Assembly: GCA_029212905.1 (NCBI GenBank) | Contig: JARGPB010000018.1 | Span: 1-64,000 of the forward strand | Source of the DNA: Thalassovita sp. | GTDB lineage: Bacteria; Pseudomonadota; Alphaproteobacteria; Rhodobacterales; Rhodobacteraceae | Length of the DNA stretch: 64,000 bases | Direction of reading: 5' to 3' | In this document: piece after piece, positions 23,319-31,804 of the stretch | How the letters are laid out: each line of letters opens with the position of its first letter | Numbering within the stretch: position 1 is the stretch's first letter | The notes under the pieces: generated by a model | What the model saw: only the letters and a program-made list of their open reading frames with translations | Told to the model about the DNA's origin: nothing | Databases searched by the model: none | Made by a program: the position numbers and the translations under genes

Positions 23319-23423
23319 TAAATTTTTCTTTATGCGCTTCCAGATTTATTAAATTCAACTATCCGCCAAGACGTGAAATATCAAGTACATCGTGTTGCAA
23401 CCGATAAAACCCGGAAGATGAAA
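23319..23423. promoter_or_regulatory. cbbR-cbbF divergent promoter/operator region
   Basis: A 105-bp spacer, distinctly A+T-rich up to about 23360, with an imperfect dyad around 23343-23356 (GATTTATTAAATTC). A CbbR target is expected here from the gene arrangement, but I could not assign an unambiguous T-N11-A site. Confidence 0.5.
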
Positions 23424-24431
23424 ATGACCAGTCAAACCCCCGTCATCACAAGTGACCTTATACCAACCGAATTGTCTTCGATCATCGAAGCTCTGTGCGC
23501 TGTTTCTATTGATGTCGCGCGAATTATCGCCAAGGGCCCGCTTGGGCAGTCCCTGGCCCATCAGGTGGGCGAAAACAGCGATGGCGACGGGCAGAAAGCC
23601 CTGGATGTGCTGGCTGATGATATGTTCGCAGAGGCGCTGAAATCGACCTCGGTGCGCTGGTACGCGTCGGAAGAACAAGAAGATGCGGTTCTGTTGAACC
23701 CCGAGGGAAAATACGCGCTGGCGATTGATCCGCTGGACGGGTCGTCGAACATCGACGTGAACGTTTCGATCGGGACGATCTTCTCGATCTACGAAACCAA
23801 AGAGGGCGCTGAAGAGAGCTTCTTGCGTCCCGCCAAAGAACAGCTGGCAGGCGGGTACATCGTCTTTGGTCCAGCGACCGCGCTGGTGGTGACCTTTGGC
23901 ACCGGAACAATGCAATTCGTGCTGAACCCCGACTCGGGTCTGTTCGAACTGGCAGAAAAGGCGATGGAGATCCCGCAGACCTCGAAAGAGTTCGCGATCA
24001 ACGCCTCGAATTACCGCCACTGGAGCAAGCCAGTGCGCGCCTATATCGACGATTGTCTGGCCGGGGCTGAGGGCCCGCGCGAGAAGAACTTTAACATGCG
24101 TTGGGTTGGATCCCTGGTGGCTGAAACCCACCGTATTCTGACCCGCGGCGGCATTTTCCTGTACCCCAGCGATGGGCGCAAAGGATACGAAAACGGTCGC
24201 CTGCGCATGGTTTATGAATGTGCGCCGATCGCCTTTGTGATCGAGCAAGCCCAGGGCCGAGCCACCAACGGTAGCGACCCGATCATGAATCAAGCCGCTG
24301 AAACCCTACACGGGCGCGCCCCGTTGGTGTTCGGCAGCGCCGAGAAGGTGGACCGCGTCGCGGCCTATCATGACTTACCGGAGGAGGAAGTCTCGGCTCT
24401 GTTCGGACAAAGGGGGCTGTTCCGCGGCTGA
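23424..24431 (+). CDS. cbbF: Class 1 fructose-1,6-bisphosphatase
   Basis: A 335-aa enzyme converting fructose-1,6-bisphosphate to fructose-6-phosphate (and possibly sedoheptulose-1,7-bisphosphate) in the regeneration phase of the Calvin cycle. The metal and phosphate site IDPLDGSSNIDVN is intact, as is the YPSDGRKGYENGRLRMVYECAPIAFVIEQAQG segment. The start is ATG 23424 with GGAAG 6 bases upstream; ATG 23418 and an upstream in-frame start at 23373 are less well supported. It is the first gene of the operon, divergent from cbbR, and 27 bp before cbbP. Confidence 0.93.
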   Translation: MTSQTPVITSDLIPTELSSIIEALCAVSIDVARIIAKGPLGQSLAHQVGENSDGDGQKALDVLADDMFAEALKSTSVRWYASEEQEDAVLLNPEGKYALAIDPLDGSSNIDVNVSIGTIFSIYETKEGAEESFLRPAKEQLAGGYIVFGPATALVVTFGTGTMQFVLNPDSGLFELAEKAMEIPQTSKEFAINASNYRHWSKPVRAYIDDCLAGAEGPREKNFNMRWVGSLVAETHRILTRGGIFLYPSDGRKGYENGRLRMVYECAPIAFVIEQAQGRATNGSDPIMNQAAETLHGRAPLVFGSAEKVDRVAAYHDLPEEEVSALFGQRGLFRG

Positions 24432-24458
24432 TCCACTTGCCTTTGGGAGGAGGCTGGG

Positions 24459-25331
24459 ATGAGCAAGAAACACCCGATTATCTCGGTCACCGGTTCGTCC
24501 GGTGCCGGGACCACAACGGTCAAATCGACATTCGACCAGATTTTCCGCCGCGAAGGCATCAAATCCGTCAGCATCGAAGGTGACGCGTTCCACCGCTATG
24601 ATCGCGCCGCAATGAAAGCCGAACTGGAGTGCCGCAAGGCCGCGGGCGACGAAACCTTTAGCCATTTTTCCTATGACGCCAATGTGTTGGGCGAACTGGA
24701 AACGGTGTTCCGTAGCTATGCGAACACCGGCAAGGGCCGCACCCGGCATTACGTGCATGACGATGACGAAGCCGCGAAATGGGGCGTCCCGCCGGGGCAT
24801 TTCACCGACTGGGCCCCGTTTGAGGACGGGTCCGACCTGCTGTTCTACGAAGGCCTGCACGGCGCGGTGGTCAATGATGACGTGAACCTGGCGAAACTGG
24901 CCGATCTGAAAATCGGCGTGGTGCCGGTGATTAACCTGGAATGGACCCAGAAAATCCACCGGGATAAGGCCAGCCGGGGGTATAGCACCGAGGCCGTGAC
25001 CGATACCATACTGCGACGTATGCACGCCTATGTGCATTGTATCTGTCCGCAATTCATTGAAACCGATGTGAATTTTCAGCGGGTGCCGGTGGTGGATACC
25101 TCGAATCCGTTCTGCGCGCGGTGGATACCCACGGCCGACGAAAGCCTGGTGGTGATCCGGTTCAAAAACCCGCGAGGCATTGATTTCCCGTATCTGCGTT
25201 CGATGATCGAAGGCAGCTGGATGACCCGCGCCAACTCGATTGTCATTCCCGGCGGAAAATTGGATCTGGCGATGCAGTTGATCTTTACGCCCATGGTAGA
25301 CCGTCTGGTCTCAGAATCGAAGCGCAACTGA
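24459..25331 (+). CDS. cbbP: Phosphoribulokinase
   Basis: A 290-aa enzyme of the bacterial (short, octameric) type that makes ribulose-1,5-bisphosphate from ribulose-5-phosphate and ATP, a marker reaction of the Calvin cycle. The P-loop is GSSGAGTTTVK near residues 13-23; FEGLHGAV-type (YEGLHGAVV) and EWTQKIHRDKASRGYS substrate-binding segments are present. A GGGAGGAGG RBS precedes the ATG. The stop (25329-25331) is followed by the transketolase RBS. Confidence 0.95.
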   Translation: MSKKHPIISVTGSSGAGTTTVKSTFDQIFRREGIKSVSIEGDAFHRYDRAAMKAELECRKAAGDETFSHFSYDANVLGELETVFRSYANTGKGRTRHYVHDDDEAAKWGVPPGHFTDWAPFEDGSDLLFYEGLHGAVVNDDVNLAKLADLKIGVVPVINLEWTQKIHRDKASRGYSTEAVTDTILRRMHAYVHCICPQFIETDVNFQRVPVVDTSNPFCARWIPTADESLVVIRFKNPRGIDFPYLRSMIEGSWMTRANSIVIPGGKLDLAMQLIFTPMVDRLVSESKRN

Positions 25332-25342
25332 TGGAGGTGGGA

Positions 25343-27334
25343 ATGAATACGCAAGTGAGACTGGCCCCAACCACCGAAGACCTGATGGCCAATGCGATCC
25401 GGGCCTTGACGATGGATGCTGTGCAGGCGGCCAATTCAGGTCATCCGGGGGCGCCGATGGGAATGGCCGATGTGGCTAGTGTTCTGTTCAGCCGCTTTGT
25501 GAAAATTGATCCCTCTGCTGATCGTTGGCCTGACAGGGACCGGTTCATCATGAGCGCCGGGCACGGCTCGATGCTGGTATATGCGATGAATCATTTGCTG
25601 GGGTACGACGACATGGATATGGATCAGATCCGTGCGTTCAGGCAGATGGGTGCGCGCACTGCCGGCCACCCTGAATACGGACACGCCAAGGGGATCGAAA
25701 CAACCACTGGGCCGTTGGGGCAAGGGATTACCACAGCCGTCGGCATGGCCCTGGCCGAACGGATGGCGAATGCCCGATTTGGTGACGATCTGGTGGATCA
25801 CTTTACCTATGTGATCGCGGGGGATGGGTGCCTGATGGAAGGGATCAGTCACGAGGCGATTGATTTCGCGGGCCATATGGGACTCGGACGTCTGATCGTA
25901 ATGTGGGATGACAATAACATCACCATAGATGGGGCAGCAGATCTCAGCACCTCGACCGATCAACAAGCGCGCTTTTCTGCGTCTGGCTGGCATGTGCAGT
26001 CCGTCGATGGCCATGACAAAGAGGCGGTTTCTGAAGCAATCGAGGCTGCGCAGACTGACCCGCGCCCTAGCCTGATCGCGTGCAAGACGATTATTGGTTT
26101 CGGGGCCCCGAACAAGCAAGGGACAAGCGCGACCCATGGTGCGCCGCTTGGTGACGCCGAAATCGCCGCCGCCCGACAGGCACTGGACTGGCCATACGCG
26201 CCGTTCGAGGTTCCTTATCAAGTTTACGACGCTTGGCGCGATGTAGCCAAGCGAGGACAGGCGGCCCGCATTGCGTGGGAGGGCCGCCTGTCCGCCCATT
26301 CCAAACGAGCCCTGTGGGAAACCGCTCAGGCCGCGCCGGATGCGGGTGCGCTGAGGGCTGCGTTGACCGAATATCGTGCCAAATTATCTGCGGAGCAGCC
26401 CAAGGTCGCCACGCGCAAAGCATCCGAAATGGCGTTGGAGGTGGTCAATGCTACCTTGCCCAACTCGGTGGGTGGTAGCGCGGATTTGACCGGTTCGAAT
26501 AACACTCGGACGACGGGGATGCTGGCCATCAGCCGGGATGACTATGTTGGGGATTATATCCACTATGGTATCCGCGAGCACGCGATGGCCGCCGTGATGA
26601 ACGGGATGTCCTTGCATGGTGGGTTCAAACCCTATGGCGGGACTTTTCTGGCTTTTGCTGATTACTGCCGCCCTGCGATCCGCCTGTCGGCTTTGATGCA
26701 GCAGCCGGTTGTCTATGTGATGACGCATGACAGTATTGGTTTGGGCGAGGATGGACCGACCCACCAGCCGGTGGAAACGATTGCCAGTCTGCGTGCGATG
26801 CCGAACCTCAACGTTTTCCGCCCTGCGGATGCTGTGGAAACGGCCGAGGCTTGGGAAATTGCCATGCTGGATCCGACAACCCCCAGCGTTCTGTGCCTGT
26901 CGCGGCAAGGGCTGCCAACGGTCCGTACAGATCATGTGGCGGAAAACCAGACGGCGCGCGGGGCTTATCTGTTGCGCAATCCGGGCGGGGCACGTGACGT
27001 GACTTTGGTCGCGACAGGGTCCGAGGTCGAAATCGCCCTGGCTGCGGCTGATACGCTTCAAGCCGAAGGCCGCCGCGTCGCCGTGGTGTCCGCCCCCTGT
27101 TTCGAGCTGTTTGCCTCGCAGGACCCAGCGTATCGCGCCGCTGTGTTGGGCACAGCCCCACGCGTCGGCATCGAGGCGGCCATCCGTATGGGCTGGTGCG
27201 ACTTGCTGGGCGAGAACGGCTCTTTCGTGGGGATGTCAGGCTTTGGCGCCTCTGCCCCTGCGCATGAATTATACGAACATTTCGGGATTACGCCCGATGC
27301 GGTGGCAAAAGCCGCGCGTAGCCTGATGACCTGA
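25343..27334 (+). CDS. cbbT: Transketolase
   Basis: A 663-aa thiamine-diphosphate enzyme of full length, moving two-carbon units between sugar phosphates in the regeneration phase. It shows SGHPGAPMGMAD near the N-terminus, the ThDP-binding GDGCLMEGISHEA...DNNITIDG motif, the pyrimidine-domain HYGIREHAMAAVMNGM, and the phosphate-binding HDSIGLGEDGPTHQP. The start is ATG 25343 because GGAGG lies 5-9 bases upstream; the in-frame ATG at 25331 overlaps the cbbP stop and has no RBS. Confidence 0.94.
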   Translation: MNTQVRLAPTTEDLMANAIRALTMDAVQAANSGHPGAPMGMADVASVLFSRFVKIDPSADRWPDRDRFIMSAGHGSMLVYAMNHLLGYDDMDMDQIRAFRQMGARTAGHPEYGHAKGIETTTGPLGQGITTAVGMALAERMANARFGDDLVDHFTYVIAGDGCLMEGISHEAIDFAGHMGLGRLIVMWDDNNITIDGAADLSTSTDQQARFSASGWHVQSVDGHDKEAVSEAIEAAQTDPRPSLIACKTIIGFGAPNKQGTSATHGAPLGDAEIAAARQALDWPYAPFEVPYQVYDAWRDVAKRGQAARIAWEGRLSAHSKRALWETAQAAPDAGALRAALTEYRAKLSAEQPKVATRKASEMALEVVNATLPNSVGGSADLTGSNNTRTTGMLAISRDDYVGDYIHYGIREHAMAAVMNGMSLHGGFKPYGGTFLAFADYCRPAIRLSALMQQPVVYVMTHDSIGLGEDGPTHQPVETIASLRAMPNLNVFRPADAVETAEAWEIAMLDPTTPSVLCLSRQGLPTVRTDHVAENQTARGAYLLRNPGGARDVTLVATGSEVEIALAAADTLQAEGRRVAVVSAPCFELFASQDPAYRAAVLGTAPRVGIEAAIRMGWCDLLGENGSFVGMSGFGASAPAHELYEHFGITPDAVAKAARSLMT

Positions 27335-27344
27335 GGAGAGACCA

Positions 27345-28346
27345 ATGACAATCCGAGTGGGAATTAACGGCCTTGGCCGAATAGGACGATGCACCCTGAA
27401 ACATGTGCTTGAATCCGGCCGGAATGATTTGGAGGTGGTCAAACTGAACGCCACCGGGCCGATTGAATCGAACGCGCACCTGCTGCGGTATGACTCGGTG
27501 CACGGGCGGTTTTCCGGGCAGATCACTGTGAGCGGCCAGACCATGGATATGGGGCGCGGGCCGATCCAGGTGATGTCGACCTACGATCCGACCGAACTGG
27601 ATTGGACTGGCGTGGATGTGGTTTTGGAGTGTTCAGGCAAGTTCAACTCCAAGGACGCCAGTGCGGTGCATCTGCGGCAAGGCGCCAAGAAGGTGCTTAT
27701 ATCCGCCCCGGCCAAGGGCGTAGACCGGACAGTGGTATTCGGGGTGAACCATGCGGATCTGATGGCGAACGATCTGGTTGTCTCGAACGGGTCGTGTACG
27801 ACGAACTGTCTGGCTCCTATGGCACGGGCACTGAACGAGGCCGTGGGGATTGAAAGCGGCATCATGACGACGATCCATTCCTATACGGGAGATCAACCGA
27901 CGCTGGACCGGCGTCACAGTGATCTCTATCGCGCGAGGGCCGCCGCAATGAGCATGATCCCCACCTCGACCGGCGCGGCCAAGGCAATCGGAGAAGTTCT
28001 CCCAGAGCTCAAAGGTCGATTGGATGGCAGTGCGATCCGGGTTCCGACGCCGAATGTAAGCGCCGTGGATTTAACGTTCATGGCTGCGCGCGATGTCACT
28101 GCCGAGGACATCAATACTGTGATGGCCGAGGCCGCAAATGGCGCGATGAAGGGCATCGTCAGCTACGAGACTGAACCCAAAGTCAGCGTGGATTACAACC
28201 ACAACAGCCATTCGTGCAACTTTGCCTCGGATCAGACCAAGGTGATGGGGGCGCGGCTGATCCGGGTGTTGGCTTGGTACGATAACGAATGGGGATTCAG
28301 CTGTCGGATGGCGGACAACGCGGCGCTTATGGGGGCATTGGCCTGA
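27345..28346 (+). CDS. gap: Glyceraldehyde-3-phosphate dehydrogenase
   Basis: A 333-aa type I GAPDH, in this operon reducing 1,3-bisphosphoglycerate. The Rossmann motif is GINGLGRIGR; the catalytic Cys151 is in SNGSCTTNCLAP; His is in TTIHSYTGDQ; the C-terminal WYDNEWGFSCRM is intact. At the end of the second strand, where NAD-specific enzymes have Asp (usual N-D), the sequence reads VVKLNATGP, so the acidic discriminator is missing. This is consistent with use of NADPH, as expected in a Calvin-cycle enzyme. It is 10 bp after cbbT. Confidence 0.93.
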   Translation: MTIRVGINGLGRIGRCTLKHVLESGRNDLEVVKLNATGPIESNAHLLRYDSVHGRFSGQITVSGQTMDMGRGPIQVMSTYDPTELDWTGVDVVLECSGKFNSKDASAVHLRQGAKKVLISAPAKGVDRTVVFGVNHADLMANDLVVSNGSCTTNCLAPMARALNEAVGIESGIMTTIHSYTGDQPTLDRRHSDLYRARAAAMSMIPTSTGAAKAIGEVLPELKGRLDGSAIRVPTPNVSAVDLTFMAARDVTAEDINTVMAEAANGAMKGIVSYETEPKVSVDYNHNSHSCNFASDQTKVMGARLIRVLAWYDNEWGFSCRMADNAALMGALA

Positions 28347-28368
28347 TGCGGTGGAGGCCTGCCCGAAC

Positions 28369-28386
28369 CCTGTCCGAAAGGACAGG
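28369..28386 (+). other. RNA hairpin with GAAA tetraloop between gap and cbbA
   Basis: CCTGTCC-GAAA-GGACAGG, a perfect 7-bp stem with a GNRA loop, 23 bp after the gap stop codon and without a T-run. It is more likely an mRNA-processing or stabilising element than a terminator, because the operon continues. Confidence 0.55.
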
Positions 28387-28441
28387 AGCGGTTCTTGGCA
28401 GTGGCAAGGATCGGCCCGTCAAGGTACAGCAGGCACATGAC

Positions 28442-28507
28442 ATGCCAATGAGCATGACCACAGACACCACACCTTGCTGCCCAAAATGCATGGGCGCAAC
28501 GGCCTGA
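28442..28507 (+). CDS. Possible 21-codon ORF upstream of cbbA
   Basis: A short ORF ending 11 bp before the cbbA start, with a compact cysteine cluster (CCPKC) near its C-terminus and two further in-frame ATGs near its start. It has no strong RBS. It may be chance, a leader peptide, or the remnant of a longer coding segment. Confidence 0.2.
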   Translation: MPMSMTTDTTPCCPKCMGATA

Positions 28508-28518
28508 AAGGGAAGAAA

Positions 28519-29574
28519 ATGGCTCTTATCACTCTTCGTCAATTGCTGGATCACGCGGCGGAATACGGCTACGGCGTGCCGGCCTTCAATATCAACAATA
28601 TGGAGCAAGGCCTGGCCATCATGGAGGCCGCACAGGCGGTGGATGCGCCGGTGATTATGCAGGCCAGCCGCGGGGCGCGGAAATATGCGGGCGACATCAT
28701 GCTGCGCCATATGGTGCAGGCGCTGTCGGAAATGTATCCCGATATTCCGGTCTGTATGCACCAGGACCACGGCAATAACGAAGCCACCTGCCTGACTGCG
28801 ATCCGCCACGGATTCACCAGCGTGATGATGGACGGCAGCCTGGAAGCGGACATGAAGACGCCCGCGTCCTATGGCTATAACGTTGACATCACCAAGCGCG
28901 TGACTGACGCGGCGCATTGGGTTGGTGCCTCGGTCGAGGGCGAACTGGGCGTTCTGGGAAGCCTGGAAACCGGCGAGGCCGCAGCCGAGGACGGTTCGGG
29001 TGCCGAGGGCAAGCTGAGCCAGGACCAGCTGCTGACTGATCCCGACCAGGCGGTGGATTTTGTGAAAATAACGAAATGCGACGCGCTGGCGATTGCCTGC
29101 GGCACGTCCCACGGCGCCTATAAATTCAGCCGCAAACCCGACGGGGACATCCTGTCGATGGCGACGATCGAGGCGATCAACCGCAAACTGCCAGGTATCC
29201 ATCTGGTGATGCATGGCTCGTCCTCGGTTCCGCAGGAATTGCAGGACATGATCAACGAATTCGGTGGCGAAATGCCCCAAACCTATGGCGTGCCGGTCGA
29301 AGAGATCGAGCGCGGCATCAAACATGGCGTGCGCAAGGTGAACATCGACACCGATTGCCGCATGGCTATGACCGGCCAGTTCCGCAAGGTGGCCACTCAG
29401 AACGCTCAGGAGTTCGACCCACGCAAGTTCCTGATCCCTGCCATGAAAGAAATGGAAGACCTGTGCCGTGACCGGTTCGAACGGTTCGGCACCGCAGGCA
29501 ATGCCTGCAAAATCAAGGTTATTTCCATGGATGACATGGCTGCCCGCTACGAAAGCGGGTCACTCGACCCCTAA
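28519..29574 (+). CDS. cbbA: Class II fructose-1,6-bisphosphate aldolase
   Basis: A 351-aa zinc-dependent aldolase, joining dihydroxyacetone phosphate with glyceraldehyde-3-phosphate or erythrose-4-phosphate. The zinc and active-site segments are visible: MHQDHGNNEATC, SVEGELGVLGSLETG, ACGTSHGAYKF, LVMHGSSSVPQ and KVNIDTDCRMA. The start ATG 28519 (MALITLRQLLDH) has a GGGAAG RBS; the frame is open upstream to 28474 but adds a non-homologous leader. It is followed after 39 bp, including a hairpin, by cbbM. Confidence 0.94.
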   Translation: MALITLRQLLDHAAEYGYGVPAFNINNMEQGLAIMEAAQAVDAPVIMQASRGARKYAGDIMLRHMVQALSEMYPDIPVCMHQDHGNNEATCLTAIRHGFTSVMMDGSLEADMKTPASYGYNVDITKRVTDAAHWVGASVEGELGVLGSLETGEAAAEDGSGAEGKLSQDQLLTDPDQAVDFVKITKCDALAIACGTSHGAYKFSRKPDGDILSMATIEAINRKLPGIHLVMHGSSSVPQELQDMINEFGGEMPQTYGVPVEEIERGIKHGVRKVNIDTDCRMAMTGQFRKVATQNAQEFDPRKFLIPAMKEMEDLCRDRFERFGTAGNACKIKVISMDDMAARYESGSLDP

Positions 29575-29576
29575 TC

Positions 29577-29592
29577 GCGGCCCAAGGGCCGC
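29577..29592 (+). other. RNA hairpin upstream of the cbbM ribosome-binding site
   Basis: GCGGCCC-AA-GGGCCGC forms a perfect 16-base dyad (a 6-bp stem with a CAAG loop), just after the cbbA stop and 8 bases before the AGGAGA RBS of cbbM. It could set mRNA stability or translation of cbbM. Confidence 0.5.
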
Positions 29593-29613
29593 CAACCAAC
29601 AGGAGATATGACA

Positions 29614-31002
29614 ATGGATCAGTCAAATCGCTACGCCCGTCTTGACCTGAATGAGGAAGACCTGATTGCCGGGGGCCGCCATGTGCTGGTCGCCTATATC
29701 ATGAAACCCAAAGAAGGGTTCGATGGATACCTGGCCACGGCGGCCCATTTCGCGGCCGAAAGCTCGACCGGAACCAATGTGGACGTGTCCACCACCGATG
29801 ATTTTACCCGGGGCGTCGATGCCCTGGTCTATGAAATCGACGAGGCCAAAGAGCTGATGAAAATCGCCTATCCGGTCGAGCTGTTTGACCGCAATATCAC
29901 TGATGGGCGGGCGATGATCTGTTCGTTCCTGACGCTGGCCATCGGCAACAATCAGGGCATGGGGGACGTTGAGTATGCCAAGATGCACGACTTCTATGTC
30001 CCGCCCGAATTCCTGCGCTTGTTCGACGGGCCCTCGACCACGATCAGCGATATGTGGCGCGTTCTGGGACGGCCGCATGTGGATGGGGGCTTTATCGTCG
30101 GTACGATCATCAAGCCGAAACTGGGCCTGCGCCCGCAGCCCTTTGCAGACGCGTGCTATGATTTCTGGCTGGGCGGGGATTTCATCAAGAATGACGAACC
30201 TCAGGGCAACCAGTTGTTTGCCCCTCTGAAGGAAACGATTCCACTGGTCGCGGACGCCATGAAACGTGCGCAGGACGAAACCGGGCAGGCCAAGCTGTTC
30301 AGCGCCAATATCACCGCTGATGATCCGTTCGAGATGATCGCGCGCGGCGAATTTATCCTGGAGACGTTTGGCGAGAATGCCGATCACGTGGCCTTCTTGG
30401 TGGATGGCTATGTCACTGGCCCCGCCGCGATCACCACGGCCCGCCGCCAGTTCCCGCGCCAGTATCTGCATTATCACCGGGCCGGACATGGGGCCGTGAC
30501 CAGCCCGCAAACGCAACGCGGATACACGGCCTTTGTCCTGTCGAAAATGGCGCGGATGCAGGGGGCCAGCGGTATTCATGTCGGCACTATGGGGTTCGGA
30601 AAAATGGAGGGAGAAAATGCCGACCGCGCCATCGCTTATATGATCACCGAGGATTCTGCGGACGGACCCTATTTCCATCAGGAATGGGCCGGGATGGGGC
30701 CGACGACGCCAATCATTTCGGGGGGTATGAATGCCCTGCGGATGCCTAGCTTCTTCGCGAATCTGGGCCATTCGAATCTGGTGCTGACGGCGGGTGGCGG
30801 TAGTTTCGGCCATATTGATGGGGCCGCTGCCGGCGCCACAAGCCTGCGACAGGCCGAACAATGCTGGAAAGAAGGCGCTGATCCGCTGGAGTTTGCCAAA
30901 GAGCACAAAGAATTCGCACGTGCCTTTGAATCTTTCCCTGGTGATGCGGACAAATTGTATCCGAACTGGCGCGAAGCCCTTCGCATCAACTCGGCCGCGT
31001 AA
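29614..31002 (+). CDS. cbbM: Ribulose-1,5-bisphosphate carboxylase/oxygenase, form II
   Basis: A 462-aa form II RuBisCO (no small subunit), the CO2-fixing enzyme. It closely follows the Rhodospirillum rubrum layout, beginning MDQSNRY. Active-site residues are the Lys of TIIKPKLGLRP (Lys167), the carbamylated Lys192 with metal ligands Asp194/Glu195 in GGDFIKNDEPQGNQ, loop 6 GFGKMEGE (Lys near 330), and the phosphate-binding ISGGMNALRMP and GGGSFGH. The start is ATG 29614 (RBS AGGAGA 7 bases upstream); ATG 29608 is too close to that RBS. No rbcS, cbbX, cbbO/cbbQ or carboxysome gene is present, so fixation here would rely on form II alone, suited to high CO2 and low O2. Confidence 0.97.
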   Translation: MDQSNRYARLDLNEEDLIAGGRHVLVAYIMKPKEGFDGYLATAAHFAAESSTGTNVDVSTTDDFTRGVDALVYEIDEAKELMKIAYPVELFDRNITDGRAMICSFLTLAIGNNQGMGDVEYAKMHDFYVPPEFLRLFDGPSTTISDMWRVLGRPHVDGGFIVGTIIKPKLGLRPQPFADACYDFWLGGDFIKNDEPQGNQLFAPLKETIPLVADAMKRAQDETGQAKLFSANITADDPFEMIARGEFILETFGENADHVAFLVDGYVTGPAAITTARRQFPRQYLHYHRAGHGAVTSPQTQRGYTAFVLSKMARMQGASGIHVGTMGFGKMEGENADRAIAYMITEDSADGPYFHQEWAGMGPTTPIISGGMNALRMPSFFANLGHSNLVLTAGGGSFGHIDGAAAGATSLRQAEQCWKEGADPLEFAKEHKEFARAFESFPGDADKLYPNWREALRINSAA

Positions 31003-31009
31003 TATAGGG

Positions 31010-31029
31010 GGCGGGGGGATGCCCCCGCC
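31010..31029 (+). other. RNA hairpin after cbbM
   Basis: GGCGGGGG-GATG-CCCCCGCC, a perfect 8-bp GC stem, 7 bp after the cbbM stop and upstream of rpe. There is no T-run. It probably protects the cbbM message 3' end or lowers transcription into rpe. Confidence 0.6.
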
Positions 31030-31054
31030 TGACTGCACCAACAAGGAAAAGCAC

Positions 31055-31744
31055 ATGTCCTTTGATCGTTCCATCAAGATCGCCCCGTCGATCCTGTCCG
31101 CTGATTTCGCTAACTTCGGCCAAGAGATCCAGGCCATCGAAGCGCAGGGCGCTGATTGGGTCCATGTGGATGTCATGGACGGGCATTTCGTGCCGAACCT
31201 GACCTTTGGCCCGCCCGCAGTCAAAGCCTTCCGTCCGCATGTGAAAACCTTCATGGACGTGCACCTGATGATCGCGCCCGTCGATCCATATATCGAGGCC
31301 TATGCCGAGGCGGGCGCTGACATGATCACCGCCCATGTCGAGTCCGGTCCGCATATTCACCGCACCTTGCAGGCAATCAAGGCGACTGGGAAAATGGCGG
31401 GTGTTTCCTTGAACCCTGGCACCCCACTGGAGTCGATCGAGCATGTGATGGATCTGGTGGATATGGTGCTGATCATGACCGTGAACCCTGGCTTTGGTGG
31501 ACAGAAATTCATTCACAGCGGTGTCGAGAAAACGCGTCGGTGTCGTGAAATGATTGGCGACCGTCCGATCCACATTCAGATCGACGGTGGCGTGACGACT
31601 GAAACCGCACCTCTGGTTGCGGCAGCGGGTGCTGATGTTCTGGTGGCCGGGTCCGCCGTGTTCAAAGGTGGCGCGGTCGATAAGCCCGAGGTCTACGGTG
31701 AAAATATCCGCGCCATTCGCGCGGCCGCCGAAGCGGCGCAGTAA
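31055..31744 (+). CDS. rpe: Ribulose-phosphate 3-epimerase
   Basis: A 229-aa TIM-barrel epimerase that interconverts xylulose-5-phosphate and ribulose-5-phosphate. Motifs are IAPSILSADFANFG, the metal-binding VHVDVMDGHFVPNLTFGPP, MIAPVDPYIEAYAEAGAD, MTVNPGFGGQKFI and IQIDGGVTTETAP. The start is ATG 31055 with an AAGGAAAA RBS. It is co-directional with cbbM, 52 bp downstream after a hairpin, and serves both the Calvin cycle and the pentose phosphate pathway (cbbE position). Confidence 0.94.
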   Translation: MSFDRSIKIAPSILSADFANFGQEIQAIEAQGADWVHVDVMDGHFVPNLTFGPPAVKAFRPHVKTFMDVHLMIAPVDPYIEAYAEAGADMITAHVESGPHIHRTLQAIKATGKMAGVSLNPGTPLESIEHVMDLVDMVLIMTVNPGFGGQKFIHSGVEKTRRCREMIGDRPIHIQIDGGVTTETAPLVAAAGADVLVAGSAVFKGGAVDKPEVYGENIRAIRAAAEAAQ

Positions 31745-31804
31745 CTGCCCGAAACAAATTGACTAAAGCTTGGCCCGCGCGGCTGAGAACAGGAAAGGTG
31801 CGCC

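Noticed and set aside
29623..31254. A 543-codon open frame antisense to cbbM and rpe
   Set aside because: It overlies strongly conserved genes, has no RBS and its translation shows no recognisable domain; long antisense frames are expected in high-GC DNA.
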